Assembly (NCBI RefSeq): GCF_001411555.2
Contig: NW_023361913.1
Span: forward strand, 1 to 64,000
Source: Juglans regia
Taxonomy: Eukaryota > Streptophyta > Magnoliopsida > Fagales > Juglandaceae
DNA length: 64,000 nucleotides
Direction of reading: 5' to 3'
Positions 56,565 to 64,000 of the stretch are shown in pieces; the first letter of the stretch is position 1, and each line of letters opens with the position of its first letter. A program made the translations under genes and the position numbers. The notes under the pieces are model-generated. The model had not been told where the DNA came from and did no database searches. It saw nothing but the letters and a program-made list of their open reading frames with translations.

Positions 56565-59500
56565 ACTCCTTCACTGTTAGGAGCTCCACAAGTTTCTCCT
56601 TTACCTAGGCTTCCTTACCATAAGGTATCCGAGTCTCAAATGTTGGAAAGGCGTAAAAAAGGCCTTTGCTATTTCTGTGATGATAAGTGGCAACCAGGTC
56701 ATAAATGTGCAAGACCAAAGTTATTTCTACTAGAAGGTATGGAATTTGGTGACTCAAGTGGTGAAGAAAGAGTTGAGGCTAATGATGAGCTGGTTGTTGA
56801 ACCTGTGGAAGTGGAGGCCGAGATGGCTTCCATCTCATTACAGTCTATGGTAGGTGGAGGAGGACCTAAAACCATGAGACTTATGGCTTGTATTGGCAAG
56901 AAGAAGTTGATAGTTTTAATTGACACTGGTAGCACACATAATTTTGTGGACACTGTGGCTGCTGCTCGATGTAAATTACATGTACAACTTGGCCAGGCTA
57001 TTAGTGTTAAAGTGGCTAATGGTCAGCTCATTGAGAGCACGGGTAAATGTGTGGCTGTGCCTTTGACAGTTCAGAGCATACCTTTCACAGTTGATTTCTT
57101 CACATTGCCCTTGGGAGGATGTGATGCAGTTCTTGGAATTCAGTGGTTATCTACCTTGAGTCCTATTCTCTGGGACTTTGTCAATATGAGCATGCAGTTT
57201 CGATTTAATGGCCAGGAAATTTCCTTAAAAGGTTTGACAGTGCCTCAGTCAAATCTTATCGATGATGAGGAATCCTTTGAGACTTTTGGTTGTGGAAGCA
57301 AAGGCATCTTCCTGCAGATAGTGCCTTGCAGTTCCATTGAACTTCCATCATTGCAGAATCTACACGTGCAGCAACTTCTGCAGAAATATAAGGAAGTCTT
57401 TAATGAACCTACTGGATTGCCACCCAATAGGTCTCATGACCACAAGATCAATTTGAAACAAGACATTTCTGCTATCAGTGTTAGGCCATATCGATGTCCT
57501 TTTTACCAAAAGGCAGAAATTGAAAAAATTGTTAAGGAGCTCTTGAACTCTGGGGTTATTAGACCAAGTCAGTCACCCTTCTCATCTCCTGTGTTGCTAG
57601 TCAGGAAGTCTGATGGCACATGGAGAATGTGTATTGACTATAGGGCCTTAAATGAAGCCACCATTAAGGACAAGTATCCCATTCCTGTTGTGGATGAGCT
57701 CTTGGATGAACTTTCTGGTTCAACAATTTTTTCTAAATTGGATCTTAGAGCTGGTTATCATCAGATACGTATGAAGGATGAGGATATTTCTAAAACTGCC
57801 TTCAGAACTCATGAAGGGCATTATGAATTTCTTGTCATGCCCTTTGGTCTCACCAATGCCCCCTCAACATTTCAGGGCCTTATGAATGAAGTTTTCAAGC
57901 CATTCCTTCGACAGTTTGTCATTGTTTTCTTTGATGACATACTGGTTTACAGTAGTGACATGTCTTCTCACCTGGATCATCTCTCTACTGTTTTGCAAAC
58001 CTTACAGCACCATCAACTTTATGCTAAGCAGTCGAAATGTAAGTTTGCATGTCAGGAGATTGAATATTTGGGCCATCTGATTTCCAAGGAAGGAGTGAGG
58101 GCAGATCCAAAAAAATTGGAGTCTATGGTCACTTGGCCAATACCAAACAATCTAAAGGCATTGAGGGGTTTCTTAGGCTTGACAGGCTACTACAGAAAAT
58201 TCATTAAGGGTTATGGTCAGATTGCTGCCCCTTTGACTTCTTTGCTGAAGAAAGATGCATTTGTGTGGACAGACTCTGCTACAAACTCTTTTAATGCATT
58301 GAAGGTTGCTGTCACTAGCCCTCCTGTTCTTGCCTTGCCTGACTTCACCAAGGCATTTTTTATTGAGTGTGATGCTTGTGCAACTGGCATAGGAGCAGTT
58401 CTGATGCAAGACCAAAGGCCCTTAGCTTTTTTCAGTCAAGCCTTGAAAGGGAAAAACTTAACCCTTTCCACTTATGAGAAAGAACTTCTAGCCTTAGTGC
58501 TAGCTGTTAAGAAGTGGAGGCCATATCTCTTAGGAAGTGCTTTTGTGATTAAAACTGATCACCATAGCCTTAAATATTTGCTTGAGCAGAAGATTGGCAC
58601 TGTTGCTCAGCAAAAATGGCTTTCTAAGCTTCTTGGTTATGAATTTTCCATTGAGTATAAGCAAGGGGTGGAGAACAAGGTAGCTGATGCCTTGTCTCGA
58701 AAGGATCAGGTGGCTGAGTTTGGAGAGTTGGCAGCATTGTCATTTCCCACACCAACATGGATCTCAGAGTTGAAAGCAGCTTATACCACAGATCAGAACA
58801 CACAGCAGTTAGTCACTGCTCTGCAACTTGACCCTACTTCCCATCCTACATTCAAACTGAGGCATGGTCTTTTGTTTAAAAAAGACAGAATATATGTGCC
58901 AGATTCCTTTCCTTTGAAACAACAGATTTTGAACTACTTGCACTCTAGTCCTGCTGCTGGCCATTCTGGCTTCCACAAATGTTTGCATCGAGCAAGATTA
59001 GAATTTTATTGGCCTGGTCTCAAACATGATGTTAAGCAGTTCATTCGGGACTGTGACACATGTCAAAGGAACAAGATCCAGAATGTTCTTCCAGCAGGGT
59101 TTTTACAACCCTTACCTATTCCTGACCAAATATGGACTGACCTATCAATGGATTTTGTTGAAGGTTTGCCCATCTCGAAGGGCTATTCTGTCATTATGGT
59201 GGTAGTGGACAGATTATCAAAATATGCTCATTTCATGCCTTTAAAGCATCCCTTTACAGCTACTCAAGTTGCCTCACTGTTCTTCAATAATGTTTTTAAG
59301 TTACATGGGTTGCCTACAACCATTGTTTCTGATCGTGGCTCAACATTTACTAGTTCTTTTTGGAGTGAACTTTTCAAGTTGCAAGGAGTTAATCTGTCTT
59401 ATTCATCAGCTTATCACCCTCAAACTGATGGCCAGACCGAAGCTGTCAACAAGTGTCTTGAACATTTTTTGAGGTCTTTCTCTGGTGACAAACCCAAGCT

Positions 59501-60191
59501 ATGGGTGGATTGGCTCTCCTTAGCTGAATGGTGGTACAACTCCAGCTTTCATACTTCCACAAAGCTGACTCCATTTGAAGCTGTGTATGGGGTCCCTCCA
59601 ACAAAACTGCAGGCTTATATTCCTGGTTTGACTTCTAATCAGGCAGTGGACCAGCTCTTACAAACTCGAGAACAGCTTCTCTTTACCCTCAAATCCAATT
59701 TGTCCTTGGCTCAAGATAGAATGAAGTTTTATTATGACAAACACAGAACTGACAGGGAATTTTCTGTGGGGGATTGGGTTTATCTTAAACTCCAACCCCA
59801 TAGACAGCAATCGGTGGCTCTTAGAAGAAACCTTAAACTTTCACCTCGATATTTTGGCCCATTTCAGATCACTCATCGAATTGGCAAAGTGGCATATCGT
59901 TTATGTTTACCTTCAGACTCACTCATACATCCCGTTTTTCATGTTTCTGTTTTGAAGAAAAAGATTGGGGACCAATTTACACCTATCTCTACCTTACCTC
60001 CTGTGGACTTACAAGGAGAGTTACGGCCTCAGCCTGAGAAGATTTTGGAGAGGAGAAGTGTCAAGAAAGATAATAGAGCAGTGGTGGAGGTCTTGATTCA
60101 ATGGGAAGGTGCTGGAGTGGAAGATTATACATGGGAACCTTACTGGCAGCTTCGTCAGCAGTTTCCCCACCTTGTGGGCAAGGTGCTTTAA
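56565..60191 (+). CDS. Pol of the Reina-like chromovirus: zinc knuckle, protease, RT, RNase H, integrase, chromodomain
   Basis: Open frame contiguous with gag after the TAG. Counting from the first Met (56640; 1183 residues): zinc knuckle C10, C13, H21, C23 in GLCYFCDDKWQPGHKC; protease LIDTGSTHNFVD (Asp95); RT with D368 (FSKLDLRAGYHQIRM) and F431-D432-D433 (FFDDILVYS); RNase H starting at D578 (ECDACATGIGAVLMQ) through KVADALSRKD; integrase zinc site H768/H775 and C805/C808; catalytic triad D838 (MDFVEGLP), D898 (VSDRGSTF), E934 (DGQTEAVNK), spacing D59D35E; C-terminal chromodomain about 1125-1183 (VLIQWEGAGVEDYTWEPYWQ). All catalytic residues are present. It replicates the element RNA and inserts the copy; the chromodomain may guide it to heterochromatin. 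Confidence 0.93.
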   Translation, partial: TPSLLGAPQVSPLPRLPYHKVSESQMLERRKKGLCYFCDDKWQPGHKCARPKLFLLEGMEFGDSSGEERVEANDELVVEPVEVEAEMASISLQSMVGGGGPKTMRLMACIGKKKLIVLIDTGSTHNFVDTVAAARCKLHVQLGQAISVKVANGQLIESTGKCVAVPLTVQSIPFTVDFFTLPLGGCDAVLGIQWLSTLSPILWDFVNMSMQFRFNGQEISLKGLTVPQSNLIDDEESFETFGCGSKGIFLQIVPCSSIELPSLQNLHVQQLLQKYKEVFNEPTGLPPNRSHDHKINLKQDISAISVRPYRCPFYQKAEIEKIVKELLNSGVIRPSQSPFSSPVLLVRKSDGTWRMCIDYRALNEATIKDKYPIPVVDELLDELSGSTIFSKLDLRAGYHQIRMKDEDISKTAFRTHEGHYEFLVMPFGLTNAPSTFQGLMNEVFKPFLRQFVIVFFDDILVYSSDMSSHLDHLSTVLQTLQHHQLYAKQSKCKFACQEIEYLGHLISKEGVRADPKKLESMVTWPIPNNLKALRGFLGLTGYYRKFIKGYGQIAAPLTSLLKKDAFVWTDSATNSFNALKVAVTSPPVLALPDFTKAFFIECDACATGIGAVLMQDQRPLAFFSQALKGKNLTLSTYEKELLALVLAVKKWRPYLLGSAFVIKTDHHSLKYLLEQKIGTVAQQKWLSKLLGYEFSIEYKQGVENKVADALSRKDQVAEFGELAALSFPTPTWISELKAAYTTDQNTQQLVTALQLDPTSHPTFKLRHGLLFKKDRIYVPDSFPLKQQILNYLHSSPAAGHSGFHKCLHRARLEFYWPGLKHDVKQFIRDCDTCQRNKIQNVLPAGFLQPLPIPDQIWTDLSMDFVEGLPISKGYSVIMVVVDRLSKYAHFMPLKHPFTATQVASLFFNNVFKLHGLPTTIVSDRGSTFTSSFWSELFKLQGVNLSYSSAYHPQTDGQTEAVNKCLEHFLRSFSGDKPKLWVDWLSLAEWWYNSSFHTSTKLTPFEAVYGVPPTKLQAYIPGLTSNQAVDQLLQTREQLLFTLKSNLSLAQDRMKFYYDKHRTDREFSVGDWVYLKLQPHRQQSVALRRNLKLSPRYFGPFQITHRIGKVAYRLCLPSDSLIHPVFHVSVLKKKIGDQFTPISTLPPVDLQGELRPQPEKILERRSVKKDNRAVVEVLIQWEGAGVEDYTWEPYWQLRQQFPHLVGKVL

Positions 60192-60203
60192 AGGGGGAGG
60201 GTG
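60189..60203 (+). promoter_or_regulatory. Polypurine tract
   Basis: TAAAGGGGGAGGGTG between the pol stop and the 3' LTR. Confidence 0.8.
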
Positions 60204-60656
60204 TGTTATGGACGGAAGACGTGCTGGAGTGGAAGAATGACAGTTTGGTTATGGGCATTGTGGCAAGGTGTAGACGAAGGAAGGCTGGCCTGAGATGCAT
60301 AAGAACTGAAATAGAAGGTCGTTAAGAGCAGTTAGTTGATCCTGAGCAATTACACACGGCGTCGTATGATGTATAATTCGTTTCAGTCTTAAATAGAACG
60401 TTGTCGTTTAATGTCTTTCTTCTTATTAATTGTAAACACAGTCGTTTCATTTACAAGAATTGTAATAAGTGTTGTCTAAACACTGTCGTTTTGTTCAAAC
60501 AAATACTATAAATAGAAGAAACGGAGGGAAAACAGAGGAGAACAATTTCATACAATTGCAGACTTCTTCCTTCTTCTTCATCTTCATTCTTCTTCTCTTC
60601 TCTTCGTACATTCTGGAGAGTGACTTCTCGAACAAGTCAAGCGTGGGTCCATTACA
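60204..60656 (+). repeat. 3' LTR of the Reina-like element
   Basis: Same length as the 5' LTR with one visible base difference. Confidence 0.95.
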
Positions 60657-62234
60657 ACCTCCGGCCACCATCTTCCTACCACTTCATCCCCGACCTCTTG
60701 GCAACCCTTTGGACCCAACCCCAGCTCCGATCCGTCACCGGTGAAGCCACACTAAGTACATTTCCGATTTCGACTTTTTGGCCTTAAAACCGCCCCTTGC
60801 GCCGCCACCCACGGCAAACCACCACCACCATTGGTTTCACCGACCTCTCTAGGCCCTACCCTATCATTTTGGGGTCTTCGTTTGTCTCCGTTGAAAAGTG
60901 GGTATTTGTGACCCACGGCCACAGTGTATTTTACACTGTGGTGTTGCTCAGACGTCGCCTTTTTCAGCTTCGTGATCCTCCGGAAATTATCATATAGCGC
61001 TGTAAGTATTTCTCCAAAGTATTCTCATGAATTTTATGTATTTTTGCACTAACGCTTTTCACTGTATTTTTTGGCATGCCGGACTGAGTCGGAGGAGTAC
61101 GGGGGTCGGATGAATTTGTGATTGGAGTTGTTGGTTTGATTGGATTGGATTGGATTGGATTGGTTATTGGTTATTGATGGATTTTGGATTGGTTGGTTCA
61201 TGTGCATTTCATGCATGTTCATGTTTGTAAAGGAAAACTGGGTTTTCGTGTATTGCATTCATGTTCATGTGTTTATGAAAACTGGGTTTTCATGTGCGAA
61301 TGATTTGTTGGGTGCGTGTGTATCACGAACCCCAAGCCGAGATGGGGCATTATCTCGGTGGAGCTCCTCTGGTTACTCGGGAGCGGAATAAACTGAGTAA
61401 CGTCCCCTGGATTGTCGCTGGGCGACAATGGGATCGGACGAGTGATTCGTGCCGACTCCGTGGTCCTTCTGCTGGCGGGGACTAGAGGATGTCTGGCCAT
61501 GTACGCGCTGGGCGCGGAACTGGGCATCGCTCGTTGTGTAGTGGATGTACCCACGAACGTGTTGGGCGCGTAAGTGGGCATCGCTACAAAGCCAGGGTGT
61601 GCGGATGACCCATAGGGGAGATCATGGTGCATACACTAAAAATGGACTATTTTCTGGGAAAATAGCGTGTGTTGGATTTTGTGTAATTCATTTTCTGGGA
61701 AAATGTTTTACGGATTATTTTGGGCCAAATGGGATTTTGGCGTGTGTTGATAAATTAATCATTTTCGGGGAAAATGATATTTTGAGGAAAATGCATATTT
61801 CTTCATATGCATGCATGTTGGTGGTATTAATGCATTTTATATTCCTGAGTATATTTTTGGGTTATACTTACCTGCGGTACCATTCTGTGGTAACGCAGAT
61901 TTTGATGCAGATGAGGAGGAGGAGGGTGAGCCTGAGGAGACGGCTCCGCCCGAGGAGTGATCTGGGATCACTAGCTTGTTATTTATTTTACCCTTTGTAT
62001 TTTTGGGACATGTGTTAACTTTATTTTGGATGACTGTATAACTGTTTTTAAAACTTTACTGATGTTTACTTGTATTTAAATTCTAGTACTTAGTTGACTA
62101 ATCCGCTGCGTTGTTGTTGTACACCATTGCTTGTACACACACTTGGCACGTTTGTTGGGATGTGTGACCGTGTTGTCATCATCCCGGCGTCTCGATTTCC
62201 GTATTTTCCTTACACGGGGGTCGTGGGCGCCACA

Positions 62235-64000
62235 GGTGGTATCAGAGCAGTTCGGCTCTGGGTAAAACCACATGTCCCATAGGTGCAGTACCAGAAAGTT
62301 TTAAAAGTTGTGATTTGAAAATTATTTAATTTAAAGTTTGTGGTTTTTATTGGTTTTATTTAGTTATTGTATATTACTTGTTTGTTTATTTATTTTATTG
62401 ATTTATTTTATGGTATGTTATTTTATTGTTTTAATCATTTTATTGTGAGCTACTTCATTGATTTTATGCATTTTGTCGTATGCTATTTTATGTATGAAAT
62501 TTTATTTGATATGATTTGATTTTGTTTTGTTTTGTTTTGTTTTGTTCGGAATTGAAAGGCGGGTTAAGGATTATGATATAACAGGAGATGGTATGACTGA
62601 GAAGGCCATTGTTAGGCTTGAACATTTGGTGTAATAGGTTTGAACTCTTGGTGATTGGTTTGTTTTAATATCGAGGTTCGAACATCTTGGTCAGAGTGAA
62701 CTTTTTGGAGTAGGAATTCGAATTGCTGCTAAGGAGGGGAATAATTTTAAATTGCTTAGGATAATTAAGGTCTTAGGTTCCGTAGAATTTATGTAATGAG
62801 TTTTTGGGGTAGGAGGTTGTAAGTTCAACAAAATTCAAGGTTAGATTTATGATAAGTTCATATGAGGTTTGAGGCTTTATAGTTTTTAGGAAATAAGTTA
62901 TGAGATTTAAGGTGGTAAGTTCAATAAGCAATTTGATAACATTTGGGGTTTTAGAATTTACAAGTTTTATAGGGTGAATGTTTTAGATTTGAGGTCATCG
63001 ATTTTAAGGATTTCGGAAAATGATTTTATTTTGTTTAAGGTTTTAGAATTACAAAGTTGAAGGACTGAATTAAAATAGGATTGATGAGAGTTGAGTTACT
63101 GATATGAGAATTTTTTTTAGGATAATTTCTTTGGAGACTGAAGGGAATTATCTAGTTCGTGTATTTTCTGAGGATTGAGGATGTTGATCTAATTCGAAAG
63201 ATTATTGCTTTTAGCTCGATGTTTCAGTGATAGGTTGAGGATTTAATCCGTATCAATTTTAAGGATAATAGATGGTGCAGATTTAGGAAATGATTCTTGT
63301 TCATTTCGAGGATATAGGTCTAGTGATGGAAATGGTAATGATGATCATCTGCACGTTTGGAGGATTATTGGTTTTGGCTAAGGGTGCGTGACATTGATGT
63401 ATAGTAGTGGTAATTTAAGAGACTTTGGCTTGGAGTTTTTGGTGAGTTGATCGAAGTGTGCAATTGAAGTGGGTTACTCAATGAAGCATGGTTGGGAATA
63501 GTTATTGTGATTATCTTCAGGAATTAATTGTGACCTGAGTTCACCTAGGAATTTAAATTTTTGAGGTTATACTTTCTTTTGGAAATTGAGCATCCAGTTG
63601 GTTGAATTAAGGACATTGTTATTTAACTGGAAGAGAGATTGTTGGGACATCATGTATGGTGTATGATAAGATCTTCGAAGTTAAACCTTAGGTATCAACA
63701 GTGGATAAGATGATCAAGTATGCGGTTAATAAAGCATTAGGATCCTTGGGTGCTTTGCAATGACTTTTGGTGGATTGAAGATTTGAGCAGTATGGTTTGC
63801 CTTGAGGTTTAATAGTGATGTACTATTGAAGGAACTAGTTATGTTAATGCTAGCTTGTAGGAGTAGAGATAAGTGAGGGAGTTACCAAGAAGGTTTTGAT
63901 AATGTTTTGGTGTAGTCTATGGTGGTTCGTAGTGAGTTTAGTCACCGCTAGATTAGATGTTCAGAATGTAAGTGATGAGCTTTTGGGTTGAGACTGCTTA
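62235..64000 (+). mobile_element. Internal leader of the second chromovirus, truncated by window end
   Basis: About 1.77 kb of AT-rich sequence after the primer site with no gag frame yet. (TTTTG)5 lies at about 62520-62545. Many short GGTTTTAGAATTT-like segments occur at 62760-63060. Long leaders are known in this group, but a decayed or rearranged gag cannot be excluded. Confidence 0.55.
62237..62252 (+). promoter_or_regulatory. Primer binding site (tRNA-iMet) of the second chromovirus
   Basis: TGGTATCAGAGCAGTT directly follows the LTR end at 62234. Perfect 12-nt match to the initiator methionine tRNA complement. Confidence 0.9.

Larger units (their letters stand above)
55220..60656 (+). 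mobile_element. Young Reina-like chromovirus, nearly intact
   Basis: 5437 bp with two 453-bp LTRs (55220-55672 and 60204-60656) that differ at one visible position (C versus T in CAAGGTG(C/T)AGACG). A perfect duplication ACCTC flanks it (55215-55219 and 60657-60661). Primer site, gag, an intact 1183-codon pol with chromodomain, and polypurine tract are all present. Short LTRs, the unusual zinc knuckle and the chromodomain suggest the Reina clade. The only coding fault seen is one in-frame TAG. Confidence 0.95.
54588..62234 (+). repeat. 5' LTR of a second chromovirus, split by a nested element
   Basis: Begins TGTAACATCCCGTATTTTAG and ends GTGGGCGCCACA just before a primer site. Without the nested 5.4 kb it is about 2.2 kb. 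GC-rich exon-like sequence (54960-55219 and 60662-61000) ends at CGCT|GTAAGTA (GT at 61002). Near-repeats (GGGCGCGGAACTGGGCATCG and GGGCGCGTAAGTGGGCATCG) lie at 61510-61585. Acceptor GATGCAG (ends 61910) is followed by an acidic frame DEEEEGEPEETAPPEE with stop at 61958-61960. (GATTG)n lies at 61136-61165. Confidence 0.8.

Noticed and set aside
56640..60191. Host chromodomain gene or endogenous pararetrovirus
   Set aside because: LTRs, target duplication, primer site and PR-RT-RH-INT-CHD order identify a Ty3/gypsy chromovirus; there is no movement protein and an integrase is present.
62237..62252. tRNA-like sequence
   Set aside because: Only the 12-16 nt complement of the tRNA-iMet 3' end, immediately after an LTR: a primer binding site, not a tRNA gene.

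Overview
The window is plant nuclear DNA made almost entirely of transposable elements nested in one another. I see no host protein-coding gene, tRNA or rRNA. The evidence for a plant is plant-type chromovirus (Ty3/gypsy) polyproteins, a plant L1 LINE with a DUF4283 ORF1, PIF/Harbinger and CACTA transposons, hAT-like MITEs and initiator-Met-tRNA primer sites. A MITE beginning GGCCCCGTTTGGATGTTGAG and a GTGTGCAAG MITE pair suggest a woody eudicot, possibly Fagales/Juglandaceae. That is from memory of repeat style and is tentative.

Layout. 1-5540: a head-to-head pair of LTR-gag units (copia-type gag remnants) forming a large inverted repeat; the right LTR carries a ~1.1 kb TIR transposon (3491-4574). 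5791-6386: two MITEs. 6444-15613: a PIF/Harbinger element with TAA target duplications, keeping only its Myb/SANT ORF1; it contains a decayed minus-strand chromovirus (about 6721-10040) and a solo LTR (11882-14859, duplication GAGTC). 17787-23325: a nearly full-length but dead L1 LINE with a 16-bp target duplication. 24080-36830: an unclassified LTR-like sequence split by a complete Tekay-like chromovirus (25411-35167, duplication CGTTG). 37050 to beyond 54587: a minus-strand CACTA element, split by a deleted minus-strand gypsy element (43734-46133) and two more solo LTRs (39586-43020, duplication AAAAA; 47601-51284, duplication CATAG). 54588 to the window end: the 5' LTR and leader of another chromovirus, whose LTR holds a very young Reina-like chromovirus (55220-60656, duplication ACCTC, LTRs differing at one base, 1183-codon pol intact).

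Working relations. Only the 55220-60656 element looks close to functional; its single in-frame UAG lies between Gag and the zinc knuckle. The Tekay element at 25411 has six in-frame stops, all explicable as C-to-T changes at CAG or CGA, which fits decay of methylated DNA.

The most unusual signal lies inside the long chromovirus LTRs. Several different LTR families share one exon-like layout: a GC-rich segment ending in a GTRAGT donor, a 45-60 nt mini-exon between an AG acceptor and a GTAAG donor, a small stem-loop, and an acceptor followed by a short acidic reading frame in the same phase. This looks like a conserved spliced unit within LTRs. It is an inference from sequence and needs transcript data.
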